From NCBI RefSeq assembly GCF_042680125.1, contig NZ_JBHTNY010000006.1: a DNA stretch of 64,000 nt; one strand, written 5' to 3'. The notes under the pieces are model-generated. The model searched no databases and had not been told where the DNA came from. It saw only the letters and a program-made list of their open reading frames with translations. The DNA is from Robinsoniella peoriensis (GTDB lineage Bacteria; Bacillota; Clostridia; Lachnospirales; Lachnospiraceae). Shown one piece after another: positions 1 to 9,200 of the stretch (the first letter of the stretch is position 1; every line of letters begins with the position of its first letter). The position numbers and the translations under genes were made by a program.

Positions 1-31
1 ACATTTACCGTACTCAGGGGCGGGAGGATAA

Positions 32-1330
32 ATGGAAACGAAATTAGAAAGAATAGCAGACAAATCGGCTCATGAAAGCCGACCGATATTTACATCACTA
101 TATCATCTGTTGAATGAGGAACTACTGTTGCAGTGCCATAAGGAATTAGACGGAAAGAAAGCAGCAGGAATCGATGAAGTGACGAAAGAAGAATACAGCC
201 GGAACATAGGTGAAAACACTAAAAATCTGGTGGAACGGCTAAAGAATAAGGCATATAAGCCAAAACCGACATTACGTGTATACATTCCGAAAGCGAACGG
301 TAAGAAGCGCCCATTAGGTATTGCATCCTATGAAGATAAGATAGTGCAATTAGGCTTGAAGAAGATACTGGAAGCAGTATACGAACCGAAGTTTGAAGAA
401 AACATGTATGGTTTTCGCCCGAACCGCAGTTGCCACATGGCAATAAAAGAAATGTGTGTCAGCATAGTAAGAAAACGTATCAATTACGTAGTTGATGCAG
501 ATATCAAGGGATTCTTTTGCAGCATGAGCCACGAGTGGACTATGAAATTTGTAGGATATTACATCAAAGACCCAAATATTCTAAGGCTGATAGAGAAATA
601 TCTAAAGGCAGGAGTATTGGAGGATGGAATATATCAAACGAATGAAGTGGGATCTGCACAGGGAAATATTATCAGTCCAGTACTAGCAAATATCTATATG
701 CATCATGTACTGGTATTATGGTACAAAGCATATTTCGAGAAACGTGGAGCAGGAATGAGTTTTCTGGTGGTATATGCCGATGATTATCTGGCAGGTTTTG
801 AACATAAGCGAGAAGCGGAACGTTACTATAAAGAAATGCAGGAACGTTTAGGTAAATATGGGTTGGAAATAGAGACGAGCAAAAGCAGGCTTGTGGAATT
901 CGGGAGATATGCGAAAGAAAGAAGAAAGCGAAGAGGAGAGGGGAAACCCGAGACCTTTGACTTCTTAGGATTTACATTCTATTGCGGAGAAACTAAGGCA
1001 GGAAGATTTTGTGTAAAACCAAAGACAAATGGAAAACGGCTAAATACGAAGCTAAAGGAAATGAAGCAGTGGCTGAAATGCAATCGTGCGATGCCATTGA
1101 AGGTATTGATGCCAGCACTAAACCGAAAGCTGGTGGGACACTACCGATACTACGGCTTAACGTATAACGTACGGTCGTTGGTGAAGTACCATTATTACAC
1201 TACGCAACTGCTGTTTCAGTGGATGAACCGCAGAAGTCAGAAGAAAAGCTACAACTGGGAGGGATTCAAGCAGATGCTGGATTATTATCCGATGGTATAT
1301 CCCAAGAGATATTTTAATCTCTATGCGTAG
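32..1330 (+). CDS. ltrA: Group II intron reverse transcriptase/maturase
   Basis: 432 aa, full length for a maturase without an HNH endonuclease domain. Visible blocks: an N-terminal segment with KKAAGIDEVTKEEY (about 42-55), the RT fingers/palm with GFRPNRSCH (127-135), DADIKGFF (155-162), QGNIISPVLANIYM (about 210-223) and the catalytic YADD at 248-251, then the maturase X domain from about 330 to the end. It ends without HNH motifs. The start at 32 follows a GGGAGGA ribosome binding site. The protein would promote splicing of its own intron RNA and reverse transcription into a new site. All catalytic motifs look intact, so the element could be active. Confidence 0.95.
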   Translation: METKLERIADKSAHESRPIFTSLYHLLNEELLLQCHKELDGKKAAGIDEVTKEEYSRNIGENTKNLVERLKNKAYKPKPTLRVYIPKANGKKRPLGIASYEDKIVQLGLKKILEAVYEPKFEENMYGFRPNRSCHMAIKEMCVSIVRKRINYVVDADIKGFFCSMSHEWTMKFVGYYIKDPNILRLIEKYLKAGVLEDGIYQTNEVGSAQGNIISPVLANIYMHHVLVLWYKAYFEKRGAGMSFLVVYADDYLAGFEHKREAERYYKEMQERLGKYGLEIETSKSRLVEFGRYAKERRKRRGEGKPETFDFLGFTFYCGETKAGRFCVKPKTNGKRLNTKLKEMKQWLKCNRAMPLKVLMPALNRKLVGHYRYYGLTYNVRSLVKYHYYTTQLLFQWMNRRSQKKSYNWEGFKQMLDYYPMVYPKRYFNLYA

Positions 1331-1356
1331 CTTGCAACTGTAAATGTTATTATGAA

Positions 1357-1424
1357 GAGCCGTATGCGGGAAAGCCGCACGTACGGTTCTGGAGAGGATT
1401 TCATATGGTGACATATGATTTTAC
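1357..1424 (+). ncRNA. Group II intron domains V and VI
   Basis: Bases 1357-1390 fold into the 34-nt domain V hairpin: GAGCCGTATGCGG pairs with CCGCACGTACGGTTC around a GAAA tetraloop, with the catalytic AGC triad in the 5' strand. It is followed by a short stem (TCATATG / CATATGA around 1401-1417) in the place of domain VI. Domain V is the ribozyme's catalytic core, so its intact form argues that the intron RNA is functional. Confidence 0.8.
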
Positions 1425-1573
1425 TAAACGCATGTCTGGTTTGGAACTGTAACGATGATTTAAGTGTTCAGATTAAAACAAGAATTGCCAGAATGAAATA
1501 GGTTAAAACGCATACTGCGATCTTAGGGGGGAAGCTGGTTGACAGGGAACCCTACTTAATTAGGAGGTTATAT

Positions 1574-3592
1574 ATGGAAGAATTAAGATTTCGGCAGGTT
1601 CATATGGATTTTCACACCAGTGAGAAAATAATGGATGTGGGAGCCGCGTTTGATGCGGAAGAATTTGCAGATACACTGGATAAAGCAAGGGTTAATTCGG
1701 TTACCTGCTTCTCCAGATGCCATCATGGGATGTTGTATTATGATTCAGTCAGATTTCCGGAATTGGTGCATCCGGGTCTGGTCAATAAGAACTTATTAAT
1801 CCAGCAGATTGACGCCTGCCATAAAAGAGGAATAAAAGTACCTGTTTACACTACGGTACAGTGGGATTATTACTCCGGTATGAAACACCCGGACTGGGTT
1901 TGCTTAAATGAGGATGGAAGTTTAAAGGATTTTTGCCAGGATGATAAGTCTGCAAAAGTATATGATGCAGGATTTTACAGAACCCTTTGTGTCAATTCAC
2001 CGTACAGACAGTTTTTAAAAGACCAGATTCTGGATGTCTTTGAAGTGCTGACAGCAGAGAGGATTGACGGATTATTCCTTGATATTGTAAATCCAGTAGA
2101 CTGTTCCTGCAGACATTGTGTGGAAAAAATGGAAGCAGAAGGATATCGCCCGGATAAGAAGGAAGACCGGATGCTTTTTGCCAGAAAGACCATGCAGGAT
2201 TTCAAAGAAGATATTTCGGCTTATATCAGAAGTCTGAAAGAAGATGTTACAATTTTCTATAATGCCGGGCATATTAATGCGGTTTCGGTAGATGCCAGAG
2301 ATGCTTATACACATTGGGAATTAGAATCCCTTCCAAGCGGACAATGGGGATACTCCCATTTTATGAATACAGCCCGTTTTGCCAGAACTACCGGTATGGA
2401 CTATCTTGCACATACCGGAAAATTTCATACGGAATGGGGAGACTTTCATTCCTTTAAAAACAGGGAGGCTTTGGAATATGAGTGTTTCCGGATGCTGGCA
2501 TATAATTCAAAATGTCTGATCGGGGACCAGCTGGATCCGGATGGCAAAATATCCGGCGCGGTATATGATTTGATCGGCAGTGTGTATCGGGAAGTAGAAA
2601 AGAAAGAGACCTGGTGCCAAAAAGCGAAAGCCCTGACGGAGATTGCAGTTTTTACAAGCGAATGTCTCAAGGAGCATACCGGTCCCGGAGGTTCAGTGCC
2701 CAGGGAAGTTAACGGCGCTTGTACGATGCTGGATGAACTGGGATACCAGCTGGATATTGTAGATGACCGTTCGGAGTTTAATGGGTACAAAGTATTGATT
2801 TTACCGGATAGCATACTTTGTGATTCCAAGCTGGCCGAGAAGATAAAAAGCTTTATCGCAAATGGCGGTAAGGTAATTGCCAGTTACAAGTCCGGACTTT
2901 CCGATGATGAGACGGATTTTGCGATTGATGAATTAGGTGTGCATTATTTAGGAGAGGCGCCTTATAGCCCGGATTTTATTATGCCCAATGAACAGATCGG
3001 CAAGGCACTTCCACAAACGGAACATGTAATGTACGATAAGGGAGCGCAGGTGGAAGCAGCGGGGGCAGCGGTACTGGCGGACACTTACATTCCGTATTTT
3101 AACAGAACCTGGGAGCATTTTTGTTCTCATCGCCACACACCTTCTTCGCATAAGAAGGGATACCCTGCAATCGTTCAGACAGATTCCTGTATTTATATGA
3201 TGCATCCGGTATTTACTACTTATTATAAGAAGCATCCCAAATGGTGTAAGGAAATTGTAAAAGATATTTTAGAACTGGTACTCCCAAACCCTCTGCTAAA
3301 ACATAACGGTCCCACCTCTTTGCTCAGCGCGGTGAATATCCAGGCAGATAAAAAACGGTATGTGCTTCACGGTCTTCACTATATACCGGTGAAAGTCTCG
3401 GAAGAACTATTTACAATAGAGGATATTATTCCATTGTATGATATTCATTATTCCGTAAATTTACCGGAAAAAATAAAATCAGTACGCCTTGTACCGGAAG
3501 GAAGTGAATTAGAATTTTCATGCATGGATGGCAGAATCGAATTTATCGTTCCTGAAATAAAAGGCCATTGTATGATAGAATTTCAGTATTAA
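1574..3592 (+). CDS. GHL6/GH151-like glycoside hydrolase, putative alpha-L-fucosidase
   Basis: 672 aa, cytoplasmic (no signal peptide). The N-terminus has the HMDFHTSE motif (10-17) typical of the hypothetical glycosyl hydrolase 6 (GHL6) TIM barrel; GLFLDIV near 166-172 includes D170, a likely catalytic-region acid, followed by a CSCRHC motif. Residues about 355-450 resemble the beta-galactosidase trimerisation domain. This architecture is that of CAZy family GH151, whose characterised members are alpha-L-fucosidases. A GH29 fucosidase in the same cluster supports the substrate. It starts at ATG 1574 behind TAGGAGG. A different alpha- or beta-glycosidase specificity remains possible because GHL6 is broad. 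Confidence 0.75.
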   Translation: MEELRFRQVHMDFHTSEKIMDVGAAFDAEEFADTLDKARVNSVTCFSRCHHGMLYYDSVRFPELVHPGLVNKNLLIQQIDACHKRGIKVPVYTTVQWDYYSGMKHPDWVCLNEDGSLKDFCQDDKSAKVYDAGFYRTLCVNSPYRQFLKDQILDVFEVLTAERIDGLFLDIVNPVDCSCRHCVEKMEAEGYRPDKKEDRMLFARKTMQDFKEDISAYIRSLKEDVTIFYNAGHINAVSVDARDAYTHWELESLPSGQWGYSHFMNTARFARTTGMDYLAHTGKFHTEWGDFHSFKNREALEYECFRMLAYNSKCLIGDQLDPDGKISGAVYDLIGSVYREVEKKETWCQKAKALTEIAVFTSECLKEHTGPGGSVPREVNGACTMLDELGYQLDIVDDRSEFNGYKVLILPDSILCDSKLAEKIKSFIANGGKVIASYKSGLSDDETDFAIDELGVHYLGEAPYSPDFIMPNEQIGKALPQTEHVMYDKGAQVEAAGAAVLADTYIPYFNRTWEHFCSHRHTPSSHKKGYPAIVQTDSCIYMMHPVFTTYYKKHPKWCKEIVKDILELVLPNPLLKHNGPTSLLSAVNIQADKKRYVLHGLHYIPVKVSEELFTIEDIIPLYDIHYSVNLPEKIKSVRLVPEGSELEFSCMDGRIEFIVPEIKGHCMIEFQY

Positions 3593-3626
3593 GAACATGC
3601 GCATATGTAATTCATATTTATAGTTG

Positions 3627-3650
3627 TTGGTTCAGATAGACTGTGATAAT
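3627..3650 (+). promoter_or_regulatory. Weak promoter candidate before the LacI gene
   Basis: An extended -10 (TGTGATAAT, hexamer 3645-3650) lies upstream of the LacI-type gene; no good -35 hexamer at the usual distance. A hairpin with a T-run follows at 3676-3695, so transcripts from here may be attenuated. Confidence 0.35.
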
Positions 3651-3675
3651 ATTATGGGTAAACAGTAGTCTGAAT

Positions 3676-3695
3676 AGTCCTTTAGGGACTTTTTC
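3676..3695 (+). terminator. Short hairpin plus T-run between GH151-like gene and LacI gene
   Basis: AGTCC (3676-3680) pairs with GGACT (3686-3690) around a 5-base loop, followed by TTTTTC. Short stem, so termination may be partial. Confidence 0.45.
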
Positions 3696-3733
3696 AAGAT
3701 AGATAAAGAAAAATTACATGTGGGTGAAGAACG

Positions 3734-4756
3734 ATGGCAGTTACAATAAAAGATGTAGCAAAAGAAACAAATTTAGCGATTTCGACAATCTCGAAATATA
3801 TGAATGGAGGAAATGTTAAACCCCAGAACCGGATGGTGATAGAAGCAGCGGTTCAAAAGCTGGGATATCAGCCGAATAATGCAGCGAGAGGCCTAAGAAG
3901 CGCTAAAACCTATACCGTCGGCATCGCGATAGATTCACTGGAAAGCCAGTTTCTGGCAAAGATTACGGCTTATATAGAAAAACTTTTGAAGGACAGGGGA
4001 TATTCGCTGCTGCTTTGCTGTCACAGAGGGAATGCACAGGAGGCACAAAGGGCAGTCAAATTTCTCTCAGATAAACAGGTAGATGGGATTATTTTCAGCT
4101 ATGCCATGAAAAGTGAAGTGGATTTTATGGCACCCGCCAGAGAACGGAAGATACCAGTGGTGCTGGTAGATTGTCTGTGCCAGTACACGCCCTGCGACAG
4201 CGTGATGGCAAATTCTGCGGCAGGCACCTATACAGCAGTAGAATATTTAATTGGACAGGGGCACCGGCAGATTGCAATTCTGTCAGGAACCAGTGAGAAG
4301 ATACCGGAACGGTTTACGGCTAAAGACCGGATGAAAGGCTTTTTGCGTGCGATGGAAGATTATGATATCCCGGTGACAAAAGAATATATCGAAAAAGGAG
4401 ATTTTACTTTTGAATCCGGATATAAATGCATGCAGAAAATCTGGAAGCTGAAGAAGAGGCCTACAGCAGTATTTGTTTCCAATTATAATATGTGTCTCGG
4501 TGCCATGACAGCGGTTCATAATCTGAGCATTGACATTCCCGGTGAATTGTCTTTTGTTACTTTTGATGACATGGAATTTTCCATAATGTCACGGCCCAGT
4601 CTCACTTCAGTCAGACAGCCGATTGAAATGATTGCCCGCAAATGTGTGGAATTGGTATTGAAAAGAATGGAAGGGGATTATACGGATTTCCCTAAGAATT
4701 TAAAACTGCCGACTACTTTTAAGGAAAGGGAGTCGGTTCAAATGATCATTTCGTAA
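3734..4756 (+). CDS. LacI-family transcriptional regulator
   Basis: 340 aa, typical LacI/GalR length. The N-terminal HTH and hinge are clear: VTIKDVAKETNLAISTISKYMNGG (about 3-26) with LGYQPNNAARGLRS after it. The rest is a periplasmic-binding-protein-like sensor domain (VGIAIDSLESQF near 59; VDGIIFSY; FVSNYNMCLGAM; SFVTFDD). It lies between two fucosidase-type genes and only 14 bases before the GH29 gene, so it probably senses a fucose-containing sugar and controls these enzymes. The effector is not deducible from sequence. Confidence 0.9.
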   Translation: MAVTIKDVAKETNLAISTISKYMNGGNVKPQNRMVIEAAVQKLGYQPNNAARGLRSAKTYTVGIAIDSLESQFLAKITAYIEKLLKDRGYSLLLCCHRGNAQEAQRAVKFLSDKQVDGIIFSYAMKSEVDFMAPARERKIPVVLVDCLCQYTPCDSVMANSAAGTYTAVEYLIGQGHRQIAILSGTSEKIPERFTAKDRMKGFLRAMEDYDIPVTKEYIEKGDFTFESGYKCMQKIWKLKKRPTAVFVSNYNMCLGAMTAVHNLSIDIPGELSFVTFDDMEFSIMSRPSLTSVRQPIEMIARKCVELVLKRMEGDYTDFPKNLKLPTTFKERESVQMIIS

Positions 4757-4770
4757 AGGAGAATTAAAAA

Positions 4771-6015
4771 ATGAAAGATACAAAACAGCAATGGTTTAAG
4801 GATGCAAAGTTTGGATTATTTATCCATTGGGGATTATATTCTATTTTAGCAGGGGAATACAATGGCAAGAAGACAGACCGGATTGCGGAGTGGATTATGA
4901 ATCATCTGGATATACCGGTCAGTGAGTATGAAAAGCTGTCAGGACAGTTTAATCCGGTAAATTTTAATGCGGAGGAGATTGTAAAAAAGGCGAAGAGCTG
5001 GGGAATGAAATATATTGTATTTACTTCGAAACATCATGAAGGCTTTGCAATGTATGACTCTAAGTGCAGTGATTACAACGTAGTAAAGGCAACACCTTAC
5101 AAAAAAGATATTCTGAGACAGTTAAAAGATGCCTGTGATAAATATGATATGAAACTGGGTCTTTATTACTCCCAGGCGCAGGACTGGCATGATCCTGACG
5201 GGTTAATGTATTTAAAGGATAATTCTCACAAAGATTATCAGCACTATCTGGATACAAAGGTTAAACCGCAGTTAACTGAAATTCTAACGGAGTACGGAGA
5301 TATTGCTTTAATATGGTTTGATACACCGATGGGAACCACCCCGGAGCAGAGTAAATCCCTGGTTGACCTGGTAAAATCCCTGCAGCCTGACTGCATTGTC
5401 AGCGGCAGAATTGGAAATGAACTGGGTGAATATATGACTACGGGAGATAATTTCATACCGAGGCTGCCGTATGAAGGAGACTGGGAACTGCCGGCTACTT
5501 TAAATGATACCTGGGGATTCAACAAGGATGACCATAACTGGAAGAACCCGGATGATATTATCCGGCTTCTGCTGAAAGTAACCAGCAGGGGAGGCAATTA
5601 CCTTCTGAATATCGGTCCGGATGCAACCGGACATGTACCGGACAGAAGCATCGCTATTTTGGACGAGGTGGGAAAATATGTTCAGGATAATGCGGACAGT
5701 ATCTTTGGAACCAGAAGAGTAGACCTCTATGCTTATGAATTAGAGTGGGCTCAATTTACACAGAAAGATTATAAGTTATTTGTACATGTCTTAGCTCCGA
5801 GGCGCCGTATTGAATTGCTTAATGTAGGCAATAAAGTAAAAAGTGCATATTTAGTAAGCAATGGACAGGAACTGGAATACGAGTGTTCCGTTACCTGTGA
5901 GGGAGCAGGTGTGATTGAAGTAGAAGTTCCGGAAGAATTATGGGATGAAAAAAATTACTGTGTCTGCCTTGAGACAGAGGAAAAAGATCCGGTATTTGAA
6001 CCGATAAGAGGATAG
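4771..6015 (+). CDS. Alpha-L-fucosidase, GH29
   Basis: 414 aa, cytoplasmic (no signal peptide). GH29 landmarks: FGLFIHWGLYS (14-24), SKHHEGFAMYDS (about 86-97), GLYYS (130-134), and IWFDTP where D184 is in the position of the catalytic nucleophile. It would hydrolyse alpha-L-fucosides that have been taken up, by a retaining mechanism. It follows the LacI gene by 14 bases with the site AAAGGAGAATTAAAAA before ATG, so the two are cotranscribed. Length is near the minimum for GH29 (catalytic domain plus a short C-terminal beta domain). Confidence 0.92.
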   Translation: MKDTKQQWFKDAKFGLFIHWGLYSILAGEYNGKKTDRIAEWIMNHLDIPVSEYEKLSGQFNPVNFNAEEIVKKAKSWGMKYIVFTSKHHEGFAMYDSKCSDYNVVKATPYKKDILRQLKDACDKYDMKLGLYYSQAQDWHDPDGLMYLKDNSHKDYQHYLDTKVKPQLTEILTEYGDIALIWFDTPMGTTPEQSKSLVDLVKSLQPDCIVSGRIGNELGEYMTTGDNFIPRLPYEGDWELPATLNDTWGFNKDDHNWKNPDDIIRLLLKVTSRGGNYLLNIGPDATGHVPDRSIAILDEVGKYVQDNADSIFGTRRVDLYAYELEWAQFTQKDYKLFVHVLAPRRRIELLNVGNKVKSAYLVSNGQELEYECSVTCEGAGVIEVEVPEELWDEKNYCVCLETEEKDPVFEPIRG

Positions 6016-6020
6016 TATAG

Positions 6021-6101
6021 AGCGTGTCTTAGAATAATTGCACCTGTCTGACGCTTGTGTGAAGCGGACAGTACAGACTCAAATATTTTAAGATACGCGC
6101 T
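6021..6101. repeat. Intergenic inverted-repeat element with internal hairpin
   Basis: Near-terminal inverted repeats AGCGTGTCTTA (6021-6031) and TAAGATACGCGCT (6089-6101) enclose an inner hairpin: CTGTC (6044-6048) with GACAG (6067-6071), and CGCTT (6052-6056) with AAGCG (6062-6066). The outer right arm is followed by TTTT, so the structure may serve as terminator for the fucosidase operon, or be a remnant of a small non-autonomous element. Confidence 0.5.
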
Positions 6102-6176
6102 TTTGGCAGTGCATCCCGTAATTTTTTGTGTATTGTGAAAAGTACAAAAAAAATGTTAAATTAAGTACCAGGAAAA

Positions 6177-6205
6177 TGGACAAGTATCCCGAAATGTGCT
6201 ATGAT
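6177..6205 (+). promoter_or_regulatory. Promoter of pyruvate:ferredoxin oxidoreductase
   Basis: TGGACA (6177-6182), 17-base spacer, TATGAT (6200-6205). The transcript would carry a leader of about 75 bases with a small hairpin (GAATCC 6246-6251 / GGATTC 6258-6263) just before the AAGGAGG ribosome binding site. Confidence 0.7.
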
Positions 6206-6288
6206 TAGTTCATATGAGGAAAATCATAAATCCATATGTACAAATGAATCCTTTCGGGGATTCTAAATAATAAGGAGGAAAAACACAA

Positions 6289-9200
6289 ATGGCTAGAAAA
6301 ATGAAGACCATGGATGGTAATCATGCTGCAGCTCATGCTTCGTATGCGTTTACAGACGTAGCAGCAATCTATCCGATCACACCATCATCTGTTATGGCTG
6401 AAGCAACTGATGAATGGGCAACCCAGGGAAGAAAAAATATCTTCGGACAGGAAGTTCAGGTAACTGAAATGCAGTCTGAGGCAGGTGCTGCCGGTACCGT
6501 TCACGGATCCCTTGCAGCAGGTGCTTTAACAACTACTTATACAGCATCTCAGGGACTTTTACTTATGATCCCTAACTTATACAAAATTGCAGGCGAGCAG
6601 TTACCAGGTGTATTCAATGTTTCCGCACGTGCTCTTGCAAGCCATGCATTATCTATATTCGGTGACCATTCTGACGTTTATGCATGTCGTCAGACAGGAT
6701 GCGCTATGCTTTGTGAATCAAGCGTACAGGAAGTAATGGACTTAACAGCTGTTGCTCACCTCGCTTCCATCAAAGGACGTATTCCATTTATCAACTTCTT
6801 CGACGGATTCCGTACATCTCATGAAATCCAGAAGATTGAAACATGGGATTATGAAGATTTAAAAGATATGGTAGATATGGATGCAGTTGATGCTTTCCGT
6901 AAACATGCTTTAAATCCAAATCATCCATGCCACAGAGGTTCTGCACAGAATCCTGATATCTTCTTCCAGGCTAGAGAAGCTTGTAACGAGAGCTACGATG
7001 CTTTACCGGCTATCGTTCAGGACTACATGGACAAAGTAAATGAAAAAATCGGTACAGATTATAAATTATTCAACTACTACGGAGCAGCAGATGCTACACA
7101 CGTAATCATCGCTATGGGTTCCGTATGTGACACAATCGAAGAAACAATTGACTACTTAACAGCAGCAGGCGAAAAAGTCGGTGTTGTAAAAGTTCGTCTT
7201 TACAGACCATTCAGCGCAGAAGCTTTGATTAATGCTATTCCGGAAACTGTAAAACAGATCTCCGTATTAGACAGAACAAAAGAACCAGGCGCACTTGGCG
7301 AACCATTATACTTAGATGTAGTTGCAGCATTAAAAGAAACGAAATTTGATGCAGTTCCGGTATACTCAGGACGTTACGGATTAGGTTCTAAAGATACAAC
7401 ACCTACTCAGATCGTTGCTGTATACAAAAATGCAGAAAAGAAGAAATTCACAATCGGTATCGTGGATGATGTAACAAATCTGTCTCTTGAATTAGGAACA
7501 CCGCTTGTTACTACACCAGAAGGAACAATCAACTGTAAATTCTGGGGACTTGGTGCTGACGGTACTGTTGGTGCTAATAAGAACTCCATTAAGATTATCG
7601 GTGATAACACAGATATGTACGCTCAGGCTTACTTTGATTATGATTCAAAGAAATCCGGCGGTGTTACCATGTCCCATTTACGTTTTGGTAAGAGCCCGAT
7701 CAAATCTACTTACTTAATCCGTCAGGCTAACTTTGTTGCTTGTCACAACCCATCTTATGTTAATAAATATAACATGGTTCAGGAATTAGTAGACGGTGGA
7801 AAATTCTTATTAAACTGCCCATGGGATATGGAAGGTCTTGAGAAACATTTACCAGGACAGGTTAAGAGCTTTATCGCTAACCACGGTATTAAATTATATG
7901 TAATCGACGGTATCAAGATTGGTAAAGAAATCGGACTTGGCGGACGTATCAATACTGTTCTTCAGTCAGCATTCTTCAAACTTGCAAACATCATTCCGGA
8001 AGAACAGGCTATTGACCTGATGAAAGCAGCTGCAAAAGCTACTTACGGAAGAAAAGGCGATAAGATTGTACAGATGAACTATGATGCAATTGATGCCGGT
8101 GCGAAACAGGTTGTTGAAATCACAGTACCGGACAGCTGGAAAGATTCTGCTGACGAAGGACTTGCAATGTCTCACGCTGAAGGCGGAAGAAAAGACGTTG
8201 TTGATTTCGTTAACAATATCCAGAGTAAAGTAAATGCACAGGAAGGTAACTCCTTACCAGTATCTGCATTCAAAGAATATGTAGACGGATCTACACCATC
8301 CGGCTCTTCTGCATATGAAAAACGTGGTATCGCAGTAGATATCCCTGTTTGGAAACCAGAAAACTGTATCCAGTGTAACAGATGTGCTTATGTATGTCCT
8401 CATGCAGTTATCCGTCCGGTTCCTATGACAGATGAAGAAGTTGCTGCAGCACCGGAAGGAATGACAACCATTCCAATGACAGGTATGCCAAATTATAAAT
8501 TTGCAATAACCGTTTCTGCTTATGACTGTACAGGATGTGGATCTTGTGCGAACGTATGTCCAGGTAAGAAGGGTGAAAAAGCACTTGTTCTTGAAAATAT
8601 GGAAGCAAATGCTGGCTGCCAGAAATACTTTGACTACGCTGTAGAATTACCTGCAAAAGCAGATGTTGTTGAAAAATTCAAAGAAAATACCGTAAAGGGA
8701 AGCCAGTTCAAACAGCCATTACTTGAGTTCTCAGGAGCTTGTGCAGGTTGTGGTGAAACACCTTACGCTAAATTAATCACTCAGTTATTTGGTGACAGAA
8801 TGTACATTGCAAATGCTACAGGATGTTCTTCTATCTGGGGTAACTCTTCACCATCCACACCTTATACTGTAAATGCAAAAGGACAGGGACCAGCATGGTG
8901 TAACTCCTTATTTGAAGATAATGCAGAATTTGGTTATGGTATGTTATTAGCTCAGAAAGCCCTGAGAAACGGCTTAAAAGCAAAAGTTGAAGAAATCATT
9001 GCAAATACAGAAGACTCTGATGTAAAAGCTGCTTGCCAGGATTGGATCGATACCTTTAATTCAGGCGCTACAAATGGTTCTGCAACTGACAGAATGGTAG
9101 CTGCTTTAGAAGGCAAAGACTGCGATACATGCAAAGAAGTTGTAAATAACAAAGACTTCTTAGCTAAGAAATCCCAGTGGATCTTCGGTGGTGACGGATG

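Larger units (their letters stand above)
1..1425 (+). mobile_element. Group II intron, 3' portion (5' end outside window)
   Basis: A maturase gene is followed 27 bases later by a canonical group II domain V helix (1357-1390) and a domain VI-like hairpin (about 1391-1424), the arrangement of an intron whose ORF sits in domain IV. The 5' ribozyme domains (I-III) lie before the window, so the element is only partly visible. The 3' boundary is placed near 1425 from the end of the domain VI-like stem; the exact splice junction is inferred. A maturase without an endonuclease domain fits the bacterial class C type, but class is not proven. Confidence 0.8.
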
